In this document: piece after piece, positions 12,201 through 24,200 of the stretch | Numbering within the stretch: the first letter of the stretch is position 1 | Layout of the letters: every line of letters starts with the position of its first letter | Assembly: GCA_029237695.1 (NCBI GenBank) | Contig: CM055265.1 | Location: 111,092,773 to 111,156,772, forward strand | Direction: 5' to 3' | From: Conchocele bisecta | Taxonomy: Eukaryota; Mollusca; Bivalvia; Lucinida; Thyasiridae | Length of the DNA stretch: 64,000 bases | The notes under the pieces: model-generated | Databases searched by the model: none | What the model saw: only the letters and a program-made list of their open reading frames with translations | What the model was told of the DNA's origin: nothing | Position numbers and translations under genes: made by a program

Positions 12201-15200
12201 TAGAGGAATGCATGTATGAAATATTAAGAATTTTCGATGAAGGAAATTAAAGTTATAACATATTACTCTGATGTCAAGCTTTGTAAAGAGACCAAGTATG
12301 TGACCTTGGCCTTGGGATCAGCGGGGGTTGGACGGTCGTGGGTTTGTCGCAGCATGATAGTAGAGCCTTAGAAGAATGCATGGGTGAAAGTTACAACATA
12401 TTTCTCTGATGTTAAGTTTAGTGCCGGACGGACAGATTACCTGTATATCCCTTGTACTATCTACCTGTACCACACTCCAGTATATCCCCCACAACTTGTT
12501 GCGGGGCCAACCGTCATGTATTTGTCAATGCACGATAGTAGTAGAAGCTTAGAAGAATGCATGCGTGAAATATTAAGAATTTTCGATGAAGGAAATAGAA
12601 GTTATAATCGATTTCTCCGATGTTAAAGGTACATGCCCACGCAGCAGGTTACACTGTACTACTACTTTTCATTTTCTATCATGCCTTATATGAGCCATTT
12701 GTCTACCCACTAACGAGTTATTTTTAATTACGGCGCGTGTTAATTGGTGTTAAATCGCATTTTATATGCCGCGACCAGAAAGGGTATTTTCCGACCTCGT
12801 GCTATTTTTACCAATACGCGTCACGTGGCACGGTCAATCATATCACATCTTTGACATGCGCAGTGAAGTATCGGAAGTTGAGAAGAAAAATCTCTGTTCG
12901 AGTCCAAATCTAAATCTACACGTAACTCTTTCCATTTGGTGATCTGGTCGCCAATATTAACCACTCTCTCTCTGTACTGCCTGTCCCTCAGACATTTCGC
13001 CTTTTTTTGGCCGACGCCGTTTCATACAATTTATGTCCTGGACGTTTCGACATGTTGATATTCTTGTTTACATATTGGGAAGCCTACTGGCGCGCGTAGT
13101 ATACTGCGCATGCGCACCGCAAGCCGTGATGTGAAAGTCGTCGTCCCCGCACATATCAAAATAGACTGTTACCGCCGCGCGTCGCTAACAGTAAATTGAT
13201 AATTAATAAATGATTATATTTGTATAGCGGGCACTAGTAATTTTTAGAACTGGTGGAATAGTGACATAATTATACACTTATTTAATTCCTATAAAGAAAA
13301 TTATGTGCCTACTGCGTGGGCATGTACCTTTAAGTTTAGTAAAGAGAAAGTATGTGACCTTGACCTTGGGACACATGCTATTAGAGCCTTAGAGGAATGC
13401 ATGGGTGAAATATTAAGTGTTGATGAAGGAAATAGAAGTTATAAAAACATATTTCTCTGATGTTAAGCTTAGTGACCGACGGACCACCTGACTCCAGTAT
13501 ACCCACCAAAACTCTTTGCGGGGGTATAACTCATTGCGGCGGGAAGGGGGGGTACGAGTACCCAAAAGCTTCAACTTTAAACCCAGACACACGTACGGAC
13601 ATATGCACGCTAATGTGTCAAATATATCATGCTGTCCGCAAGTGGGCACAATAAAATGTATGTTGTTACCAATCCGTGGTAACATCGGTGGTAACAATGA
13701 GTGGTAACATCGGTGGTAACATCGGTGGTAACAATGAGTGGTAACATCGGTGGTAACATTGAGTAATGAAGAAAATAGAAAAATATGTTAATTTTGAATT
13801 TTGATACACATGAATCAGTATCCCCCATGAAATGGTTGAGGATAAACTTTACCCTGCTTTTCTTATCCTTTGCTGTAAGGCCCGTGGAACCAAGACCTGA
13901 ATCTTCGGACGACTCGCTCGTATCCCCGTTCATTTTTGGATGAGGTGTTGATGTTACCGGACCATTGTCTTTGTTGGCCTTCTTGTTTCCCCCAACCACC
14001 GGTGTCAGTTTTGGAAACGTTGTTAACAACGATGTCTTTTTATTGTCCGTGTCTGATGAATTTGATGAATCTGATACAATGTCCTTATTTATCACTGGTG
14101 TGTTCATTTTACTGCTGCTTGCACTTTTTGAAGGCTTGGAGTCTCTCCCAGAGTCACTGTCACTTGAATCACCGTCTGAACTAGAGTCTGATTGTTTTAC
14201 TGATTTAACAACAGCAGGCTTAACTGTTTTATGTTTCTGTTCCGTGTCTGATTCTGAACTGGACTCCTCAGAACTACTAGAGTCCTTCGAAGCAGTTGTA
14301 TGTTTAGCACGAGTAGGTTTTTGTGAGGTTTCATCTTCTGAACTAGAATCTGATTCACTAGAGCTACTATCTTCCTTCTTTTTAACAACTTTCAATACTG
14401 GTGTTACTACTTTCGATTTGGGAGTTAATCGTTTTGGTGGAGTCTCTTCATCAGAACTCGAGTCGTCTGAGCTACTAGATTCATTTGCAGCTGTAGCAGA
14501 TATAGCCGCATTTGGTGTTACAGCTTTCCACTGGGTAGTCGCTTTTTTAGGAGCCTCATCCTCTGAACTGGAATCGTCAGAGCTAGAGCTGCTGCTACCT
14601 TTCTTAGTGGCCTTAGCTGGTGTAGACTTAGCTGGTGTTGGTTTAGCGTTTTTTTTTTCAAGAGCTTCGTCTTCGGAACTAGAATCAGAGCTAGAGCTAC
14701 TGCTATCTTTCTTAGTGGCCTTAGCTGGTGTAGACTTAGCTGGTGTTGGTTTAGCGGGGGTCTTTTTAGGAGCTTCGTCTTCAGAACTAGAATCAGAGCT
14801 AGAGCTACTGCCACCTTTCTTAGTGGCCTTAGCTGGTGTAGACTTGGCTGGTGTTGGTTTAGCGGGGGTCTTTTTAGGAGCCTCATCTTCAGAACTAGAA
14901 TCAGAGCTAGAGCTACTGCTATCTTTCAAAGTTAGGCCAAATTAGCTGTGTAGACTTAGCTGGTGTTGGTTTAGCGGGGGTCTTTTTAGGAGCTTCGTCT
15001 TCAGAACTAGAATCAGAGCTAGAGCTACTGCTTTCTTTCTTAGTGGCCTTAGCTGGTGAATACTTGGCTGGTGTTGGTTTAGCGGGGGTCTTTTTAGGAG
15101 CCTCATCTTCAGAACTAGAATCAGAGCTAGAGCTACTGCTATCTTTCTTAGTGGCCTTAGCTGGTGTAGACTTAGCTGGTGTTGGTTTAGCGGGGGTCTT

Positions 15201-18200
15201 TTTAGGAGCTTCGTCTTCGGAGCTAGAATCAGAGCTAGAGCTACTGCTATCTTTCTTAGTGGCCTTAGCTGGTGTAGACTTGGCTGGTGTTGGTTTAGCG
15301 GGGGTCTTTTTGGGAGCCTCATCTTCGGAACTAGAATCAGAACTAGAGCTACTGCTATCTTTCTTAGTACTTGCTGTAGCCTTAGCTGGTTGAGTTTAGC
15401 GGGGGTCCTTTTTAGGAGCTTCATCTTCGGAACTAGAATCAGAGCTAGAGCTACTGCTATCTTTCTTAGTGGCCTTAGCTGGTGTTGGTTTAGCGGGGGT
15501 CTTTTTAGGAGCTTCATCTTCAGAACTAGAATCAGAGCTAGAGCTGCTGCTATCATTCTTAGTGGCCTTCGTTGGTGTAGACTTGGCTGGTGTTCTTTTA
15601 GTGGGGGTCTTTTTAGGAGCTTCATCTTCGGAACTAGAATCAGAGCTAGAGCTGCTGCTATCTGTCTTAGCGGCCTTAGCTGGTGTAGCCCTAGCGAGTG
15701 TTGGTTTAGCAGAGGTCTTTTTAGGTGCTTCATCTTCAGAACTAGAATCAGAGCTAGAGCTGCTGCTATCTTTCTTAGTGGCCTTAGCTGGTGTAGACTT
15801 AGCTGGTGTTCTTTTAGTGGGGGTCTTTTTAGGGGCCTCATCATCAGAACTAGAATCAGAGCTAGAGCTGCTGCTATCTTTCTTAGTGGCCTTAGCTGGT
15901 GTAGACTTGGCTGTTGTTGGTTTAGCGGGGGTCTTTTTAGGAGCTTCATCTTCGGAACTAGAATCAGAACTGCTGCTATTATTCTTAGTGGCCTTAGCTG
16001 GTGCAGACTTGGCTGGTGTTGGTTTAGCGGGTGTCTTTTTAGGTGCTTCATCTTCGGAACTAGAATCAGAGCTAGAGCTGCTGCTATCTTTCTTAGTGGT
16101 ATTAGCTGGTGTAGACTTAGCTGGTGTTGGTTTAGCGGGGGTCTTTTTAGGAGCTTCATCTTCGGAACTAGAATCAGAGCTAGAGCTACTGCTATCTTTC
16201 TTAGTGGCCTTAGCTGGTGTAGACTTGGCTGGTGTTGGTTTAGCGGGGGTCTTTTTAGGAGCTTCATCTTCAGAACTAGAATCAGAGCTAGAGCTGCTGC
16301 TATCATTCTTAGTGGCCTTCGCTGGTGTAGACTTGGCTGGTGTTCTTTTAGTGGGGGTCTTTTTATGAGCTTCATCTTCGGAACTAGAATCAGAGCTAGA
16401 GCTGCTGCTATCTTTCTTAGTGGCCTTAGCTGGTGTAGACTTGGCTGGTGTTGGTTTAGTGGGGGTCTTTTTTGGAGCTTCTTCTTCAGAACTAGAATCA
16501 GAGCTACTGCTATCTTTCTTAGTGACCTTAGCTGGTGTAGCCTTAGCGGGTGTTGGTTTACCAACAGCCTTGTTAGGTGCTTCATCTTCAGAACTAGAAT
16601 CAGAGCTAGAGCTGCTGCTTTCTTTCTTAGTGGCCTTAGCTAGTATAGACTTAGCTGGTGTTCTTTTAGCGGGGGTCTTTTTAGGGGCTTCATCATCAGA
16701 ACTAGAATCAGAACTAGAGCTACTGCTACCTTTCTTAGCGGCCTTAGCTGGTGTTGGTTTAGCTGGGGTCTTTTTAGGAGCTTCATCTTCGGAACTAGAA
16801 TCAGAGCTAGAGCTAGAGCTACTGCTATCTTTCTTAGCGACCTTGGTTGGTGTAGACTTAGCTGGTGTTGGTTTAGCGGGGGTCTTTTTAGGGGCCTCAT
16901 CTTCAGAACTGGAATCGGAGCTAGAGCTACTGCTATTTTTCTTAGTGGCCTTAGCTGGTGTAGCCTTAGCTGGTGTTGGTTTAGCGGAGGTCTTTTTAGG
17001 AACTTCGTCTTCGGAACTAGAATCAGAGCTAGAGCTACTGCTACCTTTCTTAGTGGCCTTAGCTGGTGTAGACTTGGCTGGTGTTGGCTTAGCGAGGGTC
17101 TTTTTAGGAGCTTCATCTTCAGAACTAGAATCAGAGCTAGAGCTACTGCTATCTTTCTTAGTGCCCTTAGCTGGTGTAGCCTTAGCTGGTGTTGGTTTAG
17201 TGGGAGCCTTTTTAGGGGCTTCATCCTCTGAGCTGGAATCATCACTAGAATCTGAAGATATCAGCTTAGCTTTCTTTACTTTTGACTGATCTGTAGGTGG
17301 TGGGACATTGTTGTATGATTTAACCGATTTAGTAGTAGATGCTTTTAGTGTCAATACTTTCTTTTTCTTATTCTTAGTTTCATCCTCTGAGCTCTCCGAG
17401 TCAGCATCAGAGTCGGACGTTCCACTGGAACTGCTGTCTGCTTTCTTGGCAGCAACAGTTTTGAGCTTGTTTATAGGTACTTTGACTTTCAATGACTGTT
17501 CATCATCTGATGAAGAGCTATCACTAGAGCTTGAGCTGGCATCTGCCTTCTTAGCTACAATCACCTTGGGAGTGACTTGATGATTAGAAGCTGGTGTTTT
17601 TCTCACTGGTTTTTCATCCTCTGATGAATCTGAACTATCGCTGCTGGAACTAGACGCTGCTGTTTTTGCTGGGGTTACAGCGTTACTGCGGGGTTTAGCA
17701 AGTTTTTTCACTGGAGGCTTTGCACTATCATCCGAGCTATCACTGGAGCTCGAGTCGGACACATGGCTTCTCTTGATGCTGGCCGGTGTGCAAACCTTTG
17801 CAGCATTCGTCTGCTTCTCAGCCTCAGATTCACTGTAAGACATAAATTGGACTGTTGGCAGACGGAAGTAAGTGCACCGTAGGACATGTGCTACCAGTGT
17901 CTACCAAATGATTGGGGTTTTATGTTCAACAATGTGCGACCAGTGTCGACAAAATGATGTGGTTTTATGTTCAAGACAGATGAAAATTCACAGGTCTGTA
18001 ACAGTGGAGCACTGCACATACACCAATGAAAGACAGTGCCCTGATCAGGCAGCAGGCACCCCGTACCAAGGTGTGAATCACAGTAAGATTGTTTGTTTAT
18101 TGGTGTTTAACGGCCTATCAACAGCTACGGTCATTTAAAGCCGGGCCAACACAGGTTCGATCCCGCATTTAACCAGCTGCATTTGGGGGCGGGTCCAATA

Positions 18201-21200
18201 ATCAGAATGGAAATTTATTTACATCGAGATATATTATAAATTAAAATATATATTCAGCCTTGAAATTAGAATAATCTGACCTGCTGCCAGGTCCATACCA
18301 CACCAGTCACTTGGCCCCTTCCCCTAAAAGTAATACCGGTAGGATTACTCTTACAAAGGGTATAACCAAATTCAACTCTCAAATACAAGAAAGCCAAAGA
18401 CATACTCGAGTGCCAAACCAGGTCTCCAGTCAGGATTCTGGTAAGGATGAATCCTCATTGTTAAATTACCCATCGCATGCTCCCAACCAACCACCATATG
18501 AATCATAGTAAGATTTGATGTCAAGGTAGGAATGAATCCGTAAGGATGCATGTCCTCCCATCCTGCAGCGACCGGTGTTGAAACTGACCATCATGCACAC
18601 TGGTGCAGGGTAAATAGAGCATCAAAGATCGCGACATGGACAGCATTGCCAACAATAGATATTGTCAACCTGAACATTCAATTGTACATGTATATGTAGG
18701 ATCAACATCTTGGAATCTAATATTTTTGCTGATGGCAATATGCCTACATCAGTTAGTAGCTGAGCTAATGGCAAACAGCGTAGCCCATGATCACATTGTG
18801 GCTACATTGGTTGCAAAATTCATGGTGAACATTGTCAAATGGACATTACAAAAGTATAAGATCAAGTGAGTCATCTTTCATGCATGTGACACATCTTTAC
18901 ATCATCATCGACATGATATACATTTGTAGCATTATCAGCCCTTCCAGCAGTGAAAAAAAAAAGGATTTTTTTCAAAAAAATATATGACACTATATCTGGC
19001 CTCCCAACACCCCTTCTAGCCAGCCGCGTTCCACCACAAATCATTTATTTGTGCAAATAAGTAATTTACCTTAACTTATTACATTAAAAAAGGGATTTTT
19101 GAAAAACAATTAAGAATGAATTGGCACACATCATGGTACTACATAAATTAATTTTGTTGAAATGATGTCAACATCACATTAATAAATACTTATGGATGTC
19201 CTTTATATTGCATGATGAATTTAGTGCAACAAATTTAACAAAAAAGTTCTATTTTAACCAAAGAAAAAGCAACCTTTTGCTTACCCAAAAAATATATAGG
19301 AATTATAGGAATTTTGCCCAAAATATAGGATATTATAGGACATTTTGAAAAATATAGGAATCATAGGACCGCTGGAAGGGCTGCATTATATTCCAACATG
19401 TTTACGACTTACAAACCAAACTAAAAATTGTGAACAAATCTTATCTGATCTTATCAAAGTTATCTTTTTCAGTTGGCAGCCCATGTATGGTGTTATCTTT
19501 TTCAGTTGGCAGCCCATGTATGGTGACAAGTTTAAAACTGTCTATATCGAGGAATAACAACAATATTTAGAACTTTCCATTAGTAAAAGTGTGTCCTCAG
19601 AATGTAAAGGGTTAATAGGATAACCCACCAAGAAAATTTGGTCTGTTGGCACACAAATGTCCCCAGTCACATATTGGAGAAACACCGGCAAATTTCTTAA
19701 CTTTGGACACACGGACGTAGGACACACAGTTCAAACAATCTCTGCCGAGACCGGGGGCATGAAATCAATGGGTCCAGTTGAGCCCAAGCCAGTTAGTTAG
19801 TTACCTCGACTCAGAACTTGATGACGCTGTCTTTGTCTTCTTCGGAGTCGGTGTTCCGTTCAACGAATGTTTTCTCTTCTGCCCGGACCTGTGAACGTCA
19901 ATCAAATGGATCAGGATCAAAGACATCTATAGTCTGTTTCACGAAAGCTGCCCAAATTTTACGGCCATATAAACAATTCAAAAACAATATTTTTTTCGAT
20001 AATATTAAATTAAAGGAAAATTTAAGAATGAGCCTACTTTTTATTTCGTGAAATTTGGTTAAATATTAATTTTATTGCGAAAAAACAATTTCCCCATGTT
20101 AAATCCCCATAGACATCTTCACAGAGTAGTGAAGATGTCTATGGGGATTTAACATGGGAAAATGTTTTAGAATTTCAGAAATACTGGACCGATTTTTAAA
20201 ATTTAACTTTTGTTTTCTTAGTTAGATCATTTCCAAGCTATCTAGCTAGGTTTCGGAGTCAATTTCCAATTACCTCTTTTTCCCCCATGTTAAATTCCCA
20301 GAGAAATCAATTTTTCGTAATAAAAACCAATATTTGATTAAATTTCACGAAATAAAAAGAAGGCTAATACTTAAATTTTCCTTTAATTTAATATTATCAA
20401 AACAAGAAATGCTTCTGTCGAACGCGGATGCCACCTGCAGCATATTTGAGAAACTGTGACAAAGTGGTTAACCGAAAAGTGTGACGGACGGACGGTTCAA
20501 ACACTATATGCCACCCGTTTCTTCGAAACCCGGTGGCATAAAAAATATTGTTTTTGGATTGTTTATATGGCCGTAAAATTTGGGCAGCTTTCGTGAAACA
20601 GACTATAGGTCCATTTCATTTCTATCGGTGTAGACCCTGATCATCAACCAAACCTAGCGCACTTCCATTAGAGAAGTATGAAAAACATAGATATGCCTCC
20701 ACCCCTGGAATACTGGCTTACTGGACCCTACACAACGCACTTGTAAAACCTATTGACATGTCAAGGTCATGTTAACCCTTACAACATTATTAACAAGACG
20801 ATCGCCGGAGAGCGTCTCAACCACTAAAAAAGGCCATGAAGGTCAAGGTCACCAAGGTCAGGGTCACAATATGAGGAAGTCCAAAATTATTGATACGAAG
20901 ATCACGGTCACACAAATGGCACTGGATGGATAGCCATCTAAGTGAGGAAGCTATTATGAAATTTTGGTAAAGATTTGACTAACGGATCAGGGGATATTCA
21001 ACATTTGCACATATGTCCAAAATTGGTCAGGTCAAGGACAGCCAAATTACACTGGTAGATATCCATCAATGTGAAGAAGCTATTGATGAAGTTTGGAGAT
21101 GATCCGGCTAATGGATCAAGAGATATTCAACAGAGATTGTGAAAATTATTGACATGAAGGTCGTCGAACGACACTGGGTAGATAGCCATCAATGTAAGGT

Positions 21201-24200
21201 TATTGATGAAGCTTGGTAAGAATCCGACTAACGGATCAGGAGGTATTCAACATTTGGACGTACATGTATGTACAAAATTATTGACACAAAGGTTACGGTC
21301 AATCGAATGACAGTGGGTGGATAGTCAATGTGAGGAAGCTATCAATTGATAAGTTTGGTAATGATCAGACGACGGGAAATTTGGCTACGTCCAAAATTTA
21401 AGACTCAAATTGTTGACACCGTCGCTGCCTCTGCCGCCGCTATGTCTCACTTTCCACTATCGTGGATGAGACAATAAAAACAAGAGGCCCAAATGGGCCT
21501 GTATCGCTCACCTGAAATTATTATCCACATTATTGAGTAAACCAGAGTGATCGTCTCATCGATATCGATTTGATATACGACATGATCATTCGGTCAAAAA
21601 TGAAATTTGACCCGTTTGACCACCCGAGCCACACCCATGGTTGACCCTGTGCTCACCATGTTAACAAATCTGAAAGAGCCTTGTATATCAATCGTTTCTG
21701 CAACGTTTCGTCAAAAATGTTCATCAGTTCGTGAGAACATTTTGTAAGAATTTGAGCTATTTTTTAGATGGCGACAATCATGGATTATGACTCCCATTTT
21801 ACCAATTCTGAAAATGCTGCTTCAACCAAGCACCATAACTGTGATGTGCCGGACGGACTCATGGACACAGTCCAAATACTATATGCCTCCGGCTCTAATG
21901 AGACCTGGGGCATAAAAATAAAGGCCTAAATATATAACTGTATCAAATCCAGTGACTTGTAAGCAGTTAGCCGAGTGTATTGTCACCATTGTCAGATTGT
22001 CTATTATGTGAGTAAATAAGGATTTGCTTGTGGCAGATGTATTTCTAATAATAGACAGTTCATCAGTTTGACATAGAAAAGCTCAGACATCCAGTTTTTT
22101 GTGTAGTCTGCTAAAATAATATTTATAGGATGGTATCGTCATATATATCTGGTACGTATTGGAATTTGCACCAAATTTTAGTAGATTTTCTGCCATATTT
22201 GTTGTATGTGTCAAACGCTCCAAGTGGTGAAACTGTCCGATAGCACGTACAAACTAAAATGACGGAGATGGCAACTCAATGCTCTGTATAATATACAGTA
22301 AGAAGAACAGGGTCAGATATACTTTATGTAGATATTCTGTCACATGTATGATGCTACTACAGTACACTCATTTTCCTTTTGTGTCTTTTGTCACTGTGTC
22401 ACCGCGGACAAAACGTATTCACCGCGGGCATAGCCTGCCTGTCCCCCGCGATCGCTGTTTCAGACAGTGGGGTCGCGGTGACAGCATCCCCGGTCACTGA
22501 GATGCACTGCCCTATGCACTGCCCGTATGTAGCCGGAGGAGGGGGGGGGGGGGAATAAGTTGTGCACTCGAAATCTCGCGATCACGCTTCACGATCGCAA
22601 CCTATGCGAGAAACCGCGAACACGCGAGGTTGTCACATTTCCCTAACAGGACACGTACACATTGTTTTAGGAGACGATTCTTATGTGCAGCCAAAACATG
22701 TTTTTATTAAGAAATAGAACAAATGTGGACAAACATCAGTAGTTCTTGACAATAAAAACATAATAATCGTCTGAGGAGACGATTTTAATGTACTGCCAAT
22801 ACATGTTTATTGAAAAGAAAACATATTTCGATACGTGTTATTGGTTGCTGTATCGCATCGTCGACCTATGAACAAGATCGCGAAAACGCGAGACCAAATC
22901 GCGAGACGGCGAAAACATGATATTCTATTGTATTCAATATCGCGTTTTCGCCTCGTGATCGCGCGTTTTTGTTGTCGCGTTTTTGCCTCGGCTTTTTCAC
23001 GATGTGTTGAAATTGAGTCTTGCGCATACATGTACGTACTGGAACCCCAAACAATGTCGCTGCCCTTGACATGCAGTGGGCCTCACTATCGTGAGAACAA
23101 GCTGTGTCCAAGAGTCGTCCACCACCCATACAGCGTGGATACATAATAGTTCCGGCGTATAAAGAAATATGCCGCCGTGCCCACCTATCCCAAACTAGCA
23201 CATTTGCGACATCATTTTCTGTCTAGCTGCACACCTGATGGTGTTTACAATCGTCTGTCGGTAATCCAGTTTCACGTGCAAAGTGTGACCTGGTGACCGA
23301 CATTTAGAATTCGGCAGAAACAAACATATCAAAACAACGCTATGTAGTCGCTCACGTTCATCGCATCGCCGATAAATTGATAATTACGCATTAGCTTGGC
23401 ATAGTGCATTTTCACATTTGTTTGATTTCTTGATAAAGCAAGATTTGGCAGCACATGAGAATCGTCTCCTAGGTCGATTCTTTGTAAAGAAATACAAATG
23501 CATTCATGTTTTCTTCTAACATTTGTTGATTTCTTAATAAAATAGGTTTGTCAACACATGAGAATCGTCTCATTAGACGATACTAATGGGTTTTTTTTTC
23601 TTCAAAAAAAATATTTATTTCTTAATAATAACACATGTAAAGGCAACACATGAGAATAGTCTCCAATGACAAAACCATTTATATTTTGTACGAATATTAG
23701 CATTATTGTCAAGCCCGCCTGCGGAAAGCGAGATATAGTGCACTTCTCACAATGACGTCCGGGTGTCCGTCCGTGCGTCCATCCGTATTTTTAATTGTTG
23801 ACAGTATTATCACCGAAAACCGGCGATGCAACATAGAATGAAATGTCGAATCTAGCCCATAGTCATTGGGGAAACTGTTAGAACGGGCAAACAATTGACA
23901 CATTCAAAAACTAGAAATGTGGCATAAAGGTTTCGAACGCACCAAGTCTGTGACATTGACCCTCGGCTTAGCGGGGGCGGGACGAATGTGGATTTGTCAC
24001 AGGGCGGTAGAGGACCATTAGAGCAATGCGTGTGTGAAATTTGAAGCAGATCCGAGCAAGGAAACAGAAATTATAAGCCATTTACCCGAGCGTTAAGGTT
24101 TTGGGACGGACGTACGTATGTACGGACGCCGGTAACACTATATGCCCACTCACCATGGGGGGGGGGGGGGTGGGTGGGGGGGGGGGGGGGGGTGGGGGGG

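Noticed and set aside
14942..16585. Minus-strand 547-codon ORF with [19 protein letters not shown] repeats
   Set aside because: A frame-shifted reading of the same NOLC1 repeats; it lacks a start context and any family.
13965..17289. Long plus-strand ORFs rich in [18 protein letters not shown]
   Set aside because: They are the exact antisense of the NOLC1 repeat exon; periodic coding DNA keeps the other strand open.
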